This document shows, piece after piece, positions 16,515 to 23,909 of a stretch of DNA of 58,886 nucleotides (position 1 is the first letter of the stretch; every line of letters begins with the position of its first letter). The stretch comes from DAOMNO01 sp035443885. Its GTDB lineage: Bacteria; Planctomycetota; Phycisphaerae; Phycisphaerales; SM1A02. The stretch spans positions 1-58,886 of the forward strand of contig DAOMNO010000020.1 in NCBI GenBank assembly GCA_035443885.1, written 5' to 3'. The notes below the pieces were generated by a model, which worked only from the letters and a program-made list of their open reading frames with translations, had not been told where the DNA came from and searched no databases. Made by a program: the position numbers and the translations under genes.

Positions 16515-17384
16515 ATGCTGGCCTGGCAGACGCTGGACTATCTCCGCGAGTTCGCTTTCGCAAGGCAGGCGGTGATGGCGGGGGTGTTGATCGCAACGGC
16601 GTCTGCTGCGCTCTCCAGCATTGTGGTGCTCAAGCGTCTGGCGTTCGTTGGGCAGGGCATCAGTCATGCTGCGTTCGGCGGCATCGGCGTGGTCGCCATT
16701 CTGGGGCTGGCGGGCTTCGCGGCGGAACTTGTCATCTTTGCGTTTTGCCTGGCGTCCGCGCTGCTCATCGCAGGATTGAGCAGGGCGCGCACGCGCGAAG
16801 ACACCGCCATCGGTATCGTGCTGGTGGCTACGATGGCGCTCGGCTTCATGCTGCTCGGCCTGCGTCAGAATCTGATGCAGTGGGATGTGTATCGCGAGTT
16901 CCTCGCGGGTTCGCCGCCCGTCAGCGGGTGGGATGCGATTCTCTTCGGCTCGATCATGGTGTCCGGCGCGGCGGGGGTGTGGATGAGCGCGATCGTGGCC
17001 GGTCTGGTGCTGCTCGGTTTGTGGTGGTGGCGCAGGCCGCTGATGACGTATGTTTTCGATGAAAAGACGGCGGAAGCGGCGGGCGTTTCCACACGCGCGA
17101 TGCGCGGCCTGCTGCTCGTGCTGCTCGCGCTGGTTGTGGTGGTGGGGATGAAGGTGGTCGGTGTGGTGCTGGTCAGTGCGCTCCTGGTACTGCCCGGCGC
17201 GATCGCAGCCCAGCTTTGCCAGCGGCTCGTGCCAACGCTGATCGTGTGCTGGGTTGCAGCCATCCTCGGCGTGCTGGGCGGATTAGTCGCATCGCTTGAA
17301 CTGAGCGTTCCACCCGGTCCGGCGATCGTTCTTGTGCTGGTGGTGGAATTCGCGATGAGCGCGATTTTGCGCAGGCGGCGTTAG
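16515..17384 (+). CDS. Zinc/manganese-type ABC transporter permease
   Basis: A membrane subunit of 289 residues with about eight or nine hydrophobic helices, of the ZnuB/MntC permease family. It has the conserved early block SSIVVLKRLAFVGQGISHAAFGGIG and the late block MKVVGVVLVSALLVLPGAIAA. It follows the ATPase gene directly. A TTG at 16497 overlaps the preceding stop (TTGA) with a G-rich stretch 7 bases upstream and would add six residues; the ATG at 16515 fits the usual family N-terminus. The metal carried is not determined by the sequence. Confidence 0.87.
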   Translation: MLAWQTLDYLREFAFARQAVMAGVLIATASAALSSIVVLKRLAFVGQGISHAAFGGIGVVAILGLAGFAAELVIFAFCLASALLIAGLSRARTREDTAIGIVLVATMALGFMLLGLRQNLMQWDVYREFLAGSPPVSGWDAILFGSIMVSGAAGVWMSAIVAGLVLLGLWWWRRPLMTYVFDEKTAEAAGVSTRAMRGLLLVLLALVVVVGMKVVGVVLVSALLVLPGAIAAQLCQRLVPTLIVCWVAAILGVLGGLVASLELSVPPGPAIVLVLVVEFAMSAILRRRR

Positions 17385-17415
17385 GGTCGGATGCGGCCTG
17401 TTCTTAAGTCGCCGA

Positions 17416-18009
17416 TTACTCACCCCAGCGCGTTTTCAGATCGTGCGGCACCTTGACAAGGTCGAGCAGCTTGCCCGCCATGAAGTCCACGACATCTTCC
17501 ACGGACGTTGGCAGCATGTAGAAGCCGGGCGAAAGCGGCGCGATGATCGCACCCGCGTCGCTCAGCCGCGACATGTTGTGAATATCAATCCGGCTCAGCG
17601 GGCTTTCGCGATGCGCGAGCACGAGCGGGCGGCGTTCTTTCAGTGTTACCATCGCGGCGCGTTGGACGAGGCTTTGCGTGATCCCCGCTGCGATCGCACC
17701 CATCGTGTTGCTGGAGCACGGCACGACGATCATGCCGTCGTGCAGAAACGACCCGGATGCGATCGTCGCGCCGAGGTCGTTATCGTTGTGAATGGTGATC
17801 GCCGCCGTTGGGGGCAGCCCGGTCATGCGCGACATAAGGGTGTCAGCGGTGAGGCGGTTCAGGCCGAGTTCATCATTGAGCAGCCGCTTGCCGAGGGTGG
17901 AAGCAGTCAGGTGCACCTCCACCCCTGCGCGAAGGAGCAGTTCGATCGTGCGGAGTGAGTAGGCGGCTCCGCTCGCGCCGGTGATGCCGATGATGATTCG
18001 GGAAGGCAT
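17416..18009 (-). CDS. ubiX: Flavin prenyltransferase UbiX
   Basis: A 197-residue enzyme that prenylates FMN to make the cofactor of UbiD-type decarboxylases. Family blocks are RIIIGITGASGAAYSLRTIELLL (FMN-binding glycine loop), GSFLHDGMIVVPCSSNTMGAIAAGI, LVLAHRESPLSRIDIHNM and PGFYMLPTSVEDVVDFMAGKLLD. Its partner decarboxylase is not in the window. The ATG at 18009 (MPSRIII) fits the family. It is divergent from a lipoprotein gene across an 89 bp gap. Confidence 0.93.
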   Translation of the reverse strand: MPSRIIIGITGASGAAYSLRTIELLLRAGVEVHLTASTLGKRLLNDELGLNRLTADTLMSRMTGLPPTAAITIHNDNDLGATIASGSFLHDGMIVVPCSSNTMGAIAAGITQSLVQRAAMVTLKERRPLVLAHRESPLSRIDIHNMSRLSDAGAIIAPLSPGFYMLPTSVEDVVDFMAGKLLDLVKVPHDLKTRWGE

Positions 18010-18061
18010 GGGCTGGTTGGGGGTGCTCAAGGCGGGAAAGTGCCTCAACCGCCATCGCGGT

Positions 18062-18069
18062 GGTACACT
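18062..18069 (+). promoter_or_regulatory. GGTACACT element upstream of lipoprotein gene
   Basis: The same octamer as at 4344, 23756, 35302 and 50796. Here it is 29 bases from the ATG, and the leader carries a clear ribosome binding site (CGGAGG, 18089-18094). This copy therefore looks like a -10 box with an ordinary short leader. Confidence 0.45.
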
Positions 18070-18098
18070 GCTGGTGAGGATATACCGGAGGTTGACCC

Positions 18099-18695
18099 AT
18101 GGCACATCGACCGGCCCGTTTCGCTTTGCTCGTGATGATTCTTGGCCTGCTGACCCCGCTGGTGGGCGGCTGCGCGCCGTGGGTGACATATCCGCAGATC
18201 GAAGGCGCGGGGCACTTCGGCAGCGCGAGCTTTGAGCCTGTGCCTTCCATCATCACCGAGGCCATCCGCTATACCAACGAACGCTCTGCGAAACTTGATC
18301 CGCTCGTCTTCAATCTGCCGCAAGGTTCGCGCGTGGAGGACTACGACCGCATTCTGCTGCGGCTCGGCGCGCCGAGCGGCGTGCATCCCATGCGGGAGGC
18401 GGGCGAGCGTGCGATTCACGTAACGCAGATTCGCGTTCGCGCAGCGGATGCCGAGGTGGATGTGGTCTATCCGCGCACTGGCGGGCTGTATGAAACGGCG
18501 ACGCTTTCGATGCGGCAGCGATTGTTCGGCCGCTTTGAAGTTCAGCGCATGCGTGTATGGCGCGTTACGGTGCACCCGCCGCTACCGACGTACCCACCCG
18601 ATCCGGTCGCGCCGCAACCAGCAGGCGAGATGGATCCGTATCCATACCCGAACGGGCCGCGCGAAGTGTATTGGGATACCACTCCAGAGGAGTGA
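18099..18695 (+). CDS. Putative lipoprotein, function unknown
   Basis: A 198-residue protein with a lipoprotein signal (LLVMILGLLTPLVGGC, candidate lipidated Cys at residue 25). The mature part has no motif I can name. It contains a mixed alpha/beta-looking central stretch (VEDYDRILLRLGAPSGVHPM) and a Pro/Tyr-rich C-terminus (PPLPTYPPDPVAPQPAGEM). A good CGGAGG ribosome binding site precedes the ATG. It is convergent with hpd, and its stop is 61 bases from the hpd stop. Confidence 0.65.
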   Translation: MAHRPARFALLVMILGLLTPLVGGCAPWVTYPQIEGAGHFGSASFEPVPSIITEAIRYTNERSAKLDPLVFNLPQGSRVEDYDRILLRLGAPSGVHPMREAGERAIHVTQIRVRAADAEVDVVYPRTGGLYETATLSMRQRLFGRFEVQRMRVWRVTVHPPLPTYPPDPVAPQPAGEMDPYPYPNGPREVYWDTTPEE

Positions 18696-18756
18696 GCGTC
18701 GCCCGCTGGATTCCTGTCAGACGCTGCTCTCACAACTTGTCGGGTCGAGGCTTGTG

Positions 18757-19965
18757 CTACAGGTTTCCGCGCTTTTCCTGCTCCAGTTCCAGAGCTTCGA
18801 ACAACGCCTTGAAGTTGCCCTTGCCGAAGCTCTGTGAGCCTCTGCGGCAGATGATTTCGAAGAACAGCGTAGGCCGATCCTGCAGCGGCTTGGTGAAGAG
18901 TTGCAGCAGGTAGCCCTCGTCGTCGGCATCCACCAGAATGCCGAGTTCACGAATGCGGTCGTGATCTTCCTTCACCGCTTCATGGCCATGCTCGCGCAGC
19001 GTCTTGTTCACGCGATCCCAGACGATTTCATAGTACGTATCCGGCAGTGAGAGGAAATCCACGCCTCGCCGACGGAGTTCCGCGACCGAGTGCAGTTCGT
19101 CGTCGGTGCGCAGCGCGAGGTGCTGCACGCCAGGCGTGTTGTTGTGCCAGTCGAGATATTCCTGAATCTGGCTCTTCTTCTTGCCCGCAGCGGGTTCATT
19201 GATGGGCATCTTGATGAGCTGGTTGCCGCTGGCCATCACCTTGCTCATGAGCGCAGAGTATTCGGTGGAGATGTCCTTGTCGTCGAAGTGCTTGAAGAGT
19301 TTGAACTCCAGAACATTCTCATACCACGCGACCCAGTGGTTCATCTTGCCGAGTTCGACGTTGCCGACGCAGTGATCGACGTACTTCAGGCCGCACGGAT
19401 GCTTCCTGTTGAAATCGTTGAGCGCGAAGTTCTGCATCTTCTGGAAGCCTGGCGCAAAGTAGCCGCCCTGCTTGACGGTTGGCAGGCCGTAGTCGCCTGT
19501 TCGCGAGACGAGCGAATGCACCACTTCGCCGTAGGTTTTGATTCCCGCCATCGTTACCGTGCCGCGATCGTCTTTGAGCGTGATCGGCTCATACGCGGAT
19601 TCGCCGCCGTTCTTGATCGCGCGTTCGTAGGCTTTTTCGGCGTCGAACACAGTGAGAGCGATGTCCTTGATGCCGTCGCCGAAGAGCTGCACGTGCCGCT
19701 GGGCAGGATGCTCCTTGCTCAGGCCGGTGCAGAGCAGGATGCGGATGTTGCCCTGCGTGAGCAGATAGGAAGCCTGCTCGCGGTTGCCGGTGGTCAGGTC
19801 TTCAAACTGCTCGACCTGAAAGCCGAAGGTGTGGGCGTAGAAGTAGGCCGCCTGCTTGGCGTTGCCGACGTAAAACCGCACGTGATCGACATCGATCAAC
19901 TGCAGCGGGTCGGTTTTTGAGGCGGTCTGGGGATTGGCGGCGGGAGCGGTTCCGGATGGCGTCAT
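18757..19965 (-). CDS. hpd: 4-Hydroxyphenylpyruvate dioxygenase
   Basis: A 402-residue non-haem iron enzyme that converts 4-hydroxyphenylpyruvate to homogentisate, the substrate of the enzyme encoded at 199-1473. Both vicinal-oxygen-chelate halves are present. The predicted iron ligands are H198 (YVDHCVGN), H282 (GVQHLAL) and E370 (TLFFEII). The C-terminal gate helix GKGNFKALFEALELEQ is intact. Length is normal. The gene stands alone, with a TATGAT-like -10 on its upstream side and a GTGAGG ribosome binding site. Confidence 0.95.
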   Translation of the reverse strand: MTPSGTAPAANPQTASKTDPLQLIDVDHVRFYVGNAKQAAYFYAHTFGFQVEQFEDLTTGNREQASYLLTQGNIRILLCTGLSKEHPAQRHVQLFGDGIKDIALTVFDAEKAYERAIKNGGESAYEPITLKDDRGTVTMAGIKTYGEVVHSLVSRTGDYGLPTVKQGGYFAPGFQKMQNFALNDFNRKHPCGLKYVDHCVGNVELGKMNHWVAWYENVLEFKLFKHFDDKDISTEYSALMSKVMASGNQLIKMPINEPAAGKKKSQIQEYLDWHNNTPGVQHLALRTDDELHSVAELRRRGVDFLSLPDTYYEIVWDRVNKTLREHGHEAVKEDHDRIRELGILVDADDEGYLLQLFTKPLQDRPTLFFEIICRRGSQSFGKGNFKALFEALELEQEKRGNL

Positions 19966-20076
19966 GGGTCGATCCTCACTGGGGTGAACAAGCGTCCCAT
20001 CATACTAAGCGCGCAGCGGGCTTCGAGCCGCGATCTGCGGGCTTTTCGCGCCCGTGTTGACCGCGCCCCAATGCGA

Positions 20077-20104
20077 CGGCGGCGGAGCCGAAACTCCGCC
20101 GCCG
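20077..20104 (-). terminator. Hairpin downstream of the coiled-coil lipoprotein gene
   Basis: A perfect 11 bp inverted repeat (CGGCGGCGGAG / CTCCGCCGCCG) with a 6-base loop, 30 bases past the stop at 20134. No run of U follows in the minus direction, so it may be a Rho-assisted or RNA-stabilising hairpin rather than a classic intrinsic terminator. Confidence 0.45.
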
Positions 20105-20133
20105 CGTGCATCACAAGGGGGTCGCGTGATCGA

Positions 20134-22917
20134 TCAATCGCGATCAGTGGGGACGTTGGTGATCATCTGGTAGCCCAGATTCTCAAGGTCCGCAGGCAGG
20201 CCGAAGACCGGCACGGGCGGCGTGGTCCGCTCGCGACGCTGCATACCTGCGAGGCGGCTGTCCCAGTTCTGCCGCGCGGTGCGCTGAAGTTGGAACTGCT
20301 CCGCCTTGAGCGAGGCGAATCGCTCCTGCATCTCGCTGCGAGCAGCTTCCGCCTGAGCCAGCGAGGTTTCCAGATTCGCGCGGGTGAAGATGTCATCGCG
20401 GTAGGTCTGCGTCATGTCGCGCAGCCGCTCGGACTGAACCTGCACGAGTCGTGCGTCAAACGTGGCGCGAACTGCGTTCTCTCGCGCTTCCGCAGCGCGG
20501 CTTTGAGCGAGGAACTCGGCGCGGGCAATATCCGCTCCGCTACGCAGCGAGGCGCTGCTGGCGTCCGCCACGGCTTCAGCCTGCTCGCGGCCGGCGCGGG
20601 CCGAAGCAACCACGCGCGTCACAGAGGCTTCCGCCTTCAACGAAGTGGAATATGACAGGTTGCGCAGGTGGTCGATTTCCGCAGCGGCGAGCGTCTGCTG
20701 GAGATTGTTCTGTGCGACGAGGCGGTCGATCTCCACCGCGCTCTTGCGGTTGAACACGTCAGCATTCACCAGCGCTTCGCTGTAGTTGGCTTCTGCCACA
20801 GCCACAGCCGACTCGATCATGCGATCCTGCTTGAACAGTTCCGCTTCGAGAATGCGCTGCAGGGCGGCGATCTGCGCGTTGATCTGCGAGCCGAGCGCAG
20901 CGTTCGATCGTTCGATCGAATCCGCCTCGACCAGCAGGCGTGAATATTCCGCGTCGCCGCGACGGCGCGTTGCGTCGAGCGTGGCTTCGAGGGCCTTCGC
21001 TTCGCTTTCGCCGTTGTTCGCCACGACGGTGGATTCCACCTTCAGCAGCGCGGCATGGGCGAGCGCTGTCTCGCGGGAGTTCTTCGCACTGGCGCGAAGA
21101 TCGAACGCTTCCGCCAGCACTTCCTTGCGGAAGGCTTCAGCGTTGGCGATCGACTGCTCGGCGTTCGCTTCCGCGAGGGCGAGCAGCGACGTGGCCTGCG
21201 CAGAAAGATCCGCGAACTGGGCGTGCGACTGAATCGTCATTGCTTCCGCGATAGCGAGCTTTTCGGAGCTGAGCGCAAAGAACTGCGCCTTGGCGGCGGT
21301 CAGGTGGCTGCGAGATTCTTCAACCGTTGCGTTGACGGTCATCAGGTGTGCGTCAGCTTCGCTGCGCAGCTTCATCACGCGCGCCAGCGCGATGCGGAAC
21401 TTCGCAATGTGTTCCGGCTCGATCTGGGGGGTAACGGGCGTGACGTCCGCGACGGTGGGAACATCGTGCAGGCCCGCGGGCTGCTCCGGCGCGGGGCCGG
21501 TCTTGCCGTCCATTTCCACGCTGCCTGCCTGCTGCTTGCGGGCGAGTTCCGCGAGGATGGCAGCGCGAACGCGAGTCGCTTCCAGTTCCGCCTCGGCGAT
21601 GATCTTCTTCATCTCGGCGTCCGCCAGCTCAACCTGATGCTGCGCGGTTTCCCGGATGGCGTTGGCGCGAGCGGCAGCTTCCGCCTTCACAAAGTCGGCG
21701 CGGGCATGCTTCTCATCACGCTCCGCACGCGCCTGCTTCTTGGTGATTTCGGCCATCTCGTTCTTGCGCCAGGCGTTGAGCTCCGCCGTGCCGGTTTCAA
21801 AGTTGGATTCGCCCAGATAGGCGATGCGCTCCGCGTCGGCCTGGAGACGTGAAATCTCGGCCTCAGCGCGCTCGCGTGTGCTGTGCGCCAGGCTGATGAG
21901 ACGGTCGTATTCGCTCTTGGCCTTGAGCAGTTCGGTGCGTGCTGCGTTGACCTTCAGCTCGTAGTTCTCCTGCGAGCCTTGCTCGGTCAGGGCATCAGCA
22001 CGAGCCATCATCTCATTGTACTTCGCCTGCGCTTCCTTCTGGAGCGATTCCGCCTGCGATGCGAGCTTGGTGGACTCCGCCTTGCTCTGAGCGCGAACGG
22101 TGGTGATCTGTGCGGCGAGTTCATCGGCGCGGGCCTGCGACTGACGGCGAACCGCATCCGACTCGGAACGGAGTCGCGCGACGGTCGCCGCAGCGCGGGA
22201 CTGCGTCGCTTGTGCGTTTTCGCGCATCTCGGCGAGTGCAGCGTCGCCCTCTTCAGCCGTGGCGCGGCGAACCGCGCCCAGCCGCGTGATCTGCGCCTTG
22301 GCCTGTGTGTATTCGTTGTATGCGCGGCTGGACATTTCCGCATGAAGCATCTCGCGCTCCTTGCGCAGCGCTTCGATCATGCTCGCTTCCTGCTCGGCCG
22401 TGCTGTTCATCGTGCGCTCACGAGAGGCGATGCCTGCCCACAGCTCGTTCTGCTTGCTGTTGTACTGCGACTGAATCTTCTCGGCTTCAGCCAGTGCAGC
22501 ACGCTCGCGCGCTTCCGCTTCCATTCGCTGTGCGCTGACGCGGGCCAGACCTTCGCGAAGGGTTGCTTCTTCCTGAAGCTCGGCGGCACGAGCGGCGGCG
22601 ATCGCCTGCTCAATCTGCGCCAAGCCGATGCGCGCTTCAGCGACATACTGATCCGGAAGCCGGTTCTGCTTTGCTTCGGTATCGACATACTGGCGTGTGC
22701 CGTTGGCGTTCATGCCGTATTGCGACAAGCCGAGCGATGTGGCGGTGGTGGAGTGGTTGTCGGTTCGCGCGCTCCACGGTGCGCTGGTGCAGCCCGTGGC
22801 GAGCAGTGAGCCGAGAAGCAGTCCGAACGTTGCGACTGTCTTCTTTGGCGCCGTGATTGTGCCGTTCGAAACCGCGCCCTGGTGTCGCGATCTCTTCGTC
22901 TTCGTGCTGTGTGTCAT
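20134..22917 (-). CDS. Giant coiled-coil lipoprotein, function unknown
   Basis: A 927-residue protein with a lipoprotein signal (VATFGLLLGSLLATGC, Cys about 43). It is followed by roughly 850 residues of Ala/Glu/Arg/Gln-rich helix (AEEGDAALAEMRENAQATQS; ARAGREQAEAVADASSASL). The composition and lack of Pro and Gly over most of the length indicate a long coiled coil. The only clear break is a Gly/Pro-rich hinge near the middle (MDGKTGPAPEQPAGLHDV). The last 30 residues are different (PPVPVFGLPADLENLGYQM). A structural or tethering role in the periplasm is inference. The start at 22917 is chosen because it places the signal at the N-terminus and has GGGAG upstream. Confidence 0.75.
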   Translation of the reverse strand: MTHSTKTKRSRHQGAVSNGTITAPKKTVATFGLLLGSLLATGCTSAPWSARTDNHSTTATSLGLSQYGMNANGTRQYVDTEAKQNRLPDQYVAEARIGLAQIEQAIAAARAAELQEEATLREGLARVSAQRMEAEARERAALAEAEKIQSQYNSKQNELWAGIASRERTMNSTAEQEASMIEALRKEREMLHAEMSSRAYNEYTQAKAQITRLGAVRRATAEEGDAALAEMRENAQATQSRAAATVARLRSESDAVRRQSQARADELAAQITTVRAQSKAESTKLASQAESLQKEAQAKYNEMMARADALTEQGSQENYELKVNAARTELLKAKSEYDRLISLAHSTRERAEAEISRLQADAERIAYLGESNFETGTAELNAWRKNEMAEITKKQARAERDEKHARADFVKAEAAARANAIRETAQHQVELADAEMKKIIAEAELEATRVRAAILAELARKQQAGSVEMDGKTGPAPEQPAGLHDVPTVADVTPVTPQIEPEHIAKFRIALARVMKLRSEADAHLMTVNATVEESRSHLTAAKAQFFALSSEKLAIAEAMTIQSHAQFADLSAQATSLLALAEANAEQSIANAEAFRKEVLAEAFDLRASAKNSRETALAHAALLKVESTVVANNGESEAKALEATLDATRRRGDAEYSRLLVEADSIERSNAALGSQINAQIAALQRILEAELFKQDRMIESAVAVAEANYSEALVNADVFNRKSAVEIDRLVAQNNLQQTLAAAEIDHLRNLSYSTSLKAEASVTRVVASARAGREQAEAVADASSASLRSGADIARAEFLAQSRAAEARENAVRATFDARLVQVQSERLRDMTQTYRDDIFTRANLETSLAQAEAARSEMQERFASLKAEQFQLQRTARQNWDSRLAGMQRRERTTPPVPVFGLPADLENLGYQMITNVPTDRD

Positions 22918-23229
22918 GGTACGAAACTCCCGTTGTGTGCGACCGTTGCGAAAGGCAACCCCGAAGTAGCCCTGCCCGCCGACATTGGCGCGGCAATGTA
23001 TTGCGACTGGCGTCGGCACTTTCTGCAGCCTGCTCAAGTGAAATTCACGCCGAGCGATAACTCTGCGTCGTCCCCGTCTCTGCTCCAGGAATATTTCTGT
23101 TTTCGGACCTCGCGCAGCGACATCATGATCCGATTGAAGGATCGGCCTGCACGCGGCGCGAGCGGCGACCCTCATTCTTTTATAAGTGATGGCGCGTGCG
23201 ATGCTTGCGACGCGCGGGCCGGGTGATGC
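22918..23229. other. 312 bp intergenic region, no gene
   Basis: Between apt and the coiled-coil lipoprotein gene, both on the minus strand. I see no coding signature. A short AT-rich patch (TTATAAAAGA on the minus strand near 23179) and small inverted repeats (for example CCGATCCTTCAATCGG) could belong to the promoter and leader of the lipoprotein gene. Confidence 0.4.
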
Positions 23230-23748
23230 TTAATACCGCAGCACCGCGCGCACGTTGTGAGGCACCAGGCGATCGCGGCCGTTGAGGAATGCAAGCTCGA
23301 TCAGGACCGAGATGCCTGCGATCTCCGCGCCAAGATCGCTGACGAGATCGCAGCACGCGCGCATTGTGCCGCCCGTGGCGAGCAGATCGTCCACCATCAA
23401 GACGCGCTGGCCGGGGCCGATGGCGTCTGCGTGAATCTCCAGTGTGTCGGTGCCGTATTCGAGGTCGTATGTGCGGGACTTCTTCTGCGCGGGCAGCTTG
23501 CCGGGCTTGCGCACAGGGACGAACCCGCAGGAGAGAGCCTGCGCGATGGCCGTGCCGAAGATGAATCCTCGCGACTCCGCGCCGACGACGAGATCGACAT
23601 GCGCTTTGCGGAAGGGGTTGGCCATCAGTTCGACCGCGAGCGCAAGGCCCGCGGAATCCGCCAGAAGCGGCGTGATGTCCTTGAAGATGATGCCCGGCTT
23701 GGGAAAGTCGGGAATCTCACGAATGAGCGGCTCCAATCGCTGCGGCAT
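23230..23748 (-). CDS. apt: Adenine phosphoribosyltransferase
   Basis: A 172-residue purine-salvage enzyme making AMP from adenine and PRPP. Recognised from the start (LIREIPDFPKPGIIFKDITPLL), VVGAESRGFIFG, PVRKPGKLP and the PRPP-binding loop VLMVDDLLATGGT (116-128). Length is normal. The ATG is preceded by GGTACACT with only 7 bases between, so its transcript is probably leaderless. Confidence 0.95.
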   Translation of the reverse strand: MPQRLEPLIREIPDFPKPGIIFKDITPLLADSAGLALAVELMANPFRKAHVDLVVGAESRGFIFGTAIAQALSCGFVPVRKPGKLPAQKKSRTYDLEYGTDTLEIHADAIGPGQRVLMVDDLLATGGTMRACCDLVSDLGAEIAGISVLIELAFLNGRDRLVPHNVRAVLRY

Positions 23749-23755
23749 GACGGAA

Positions 23756-23763
23756 AGTGTACC
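23756..23763 (-). promoter_or_regulatory. GGTACACT element upstream of apt
   Basis: GGTACACT on the minus strand, 7 bases before the apt ATG at 23748; one of five copies in the window near gene starts. Confidence 0.45.
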
Positions 23764-23813
23764 GCCCGTCCCCGCCAGCCGCTTCGGCTTAGAATGGAGA
23801 AAAGGGACAAGTC

Positions 23814-23887
23814 AACACTCCAACAAGTCAACACATCAACAGGGGCGCGTGTTTCGTAGCAGCGTGCTATTGACTTGTTAAAGTGTT
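23814..23887. repeat. Imperfect inverted repeat upstream of squalene-hopene cyclase
   Basis: Arms 23814-23831 and 23870-23887 pair over 18 bases with two central mismatches around a 38-base loop. The left arm contains AACAAGTCAA and the right arm TTGACTTGTT. An 18-base sequence within it, CAAGTCAACACATCAACA (23824-23841), recurs exactly at 51899-51916. It is AT-richer than the surroundings and looks like a dispersed intergenic element, or a leader hairpin for the gene that begins at 23910. Confidence 0.6.
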
Positions 23888-23909
23888 ACCCACCTTTGGA
23901 GAGAGTACT

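Noticed and set aside
21883..22809. 308-codon plus-strand frame opposite the coiled-coil lipoprotein
   Set aside because: It is a by-product of the repetitive Ala/Glu/Arg codons on the other strand and has no start signals.
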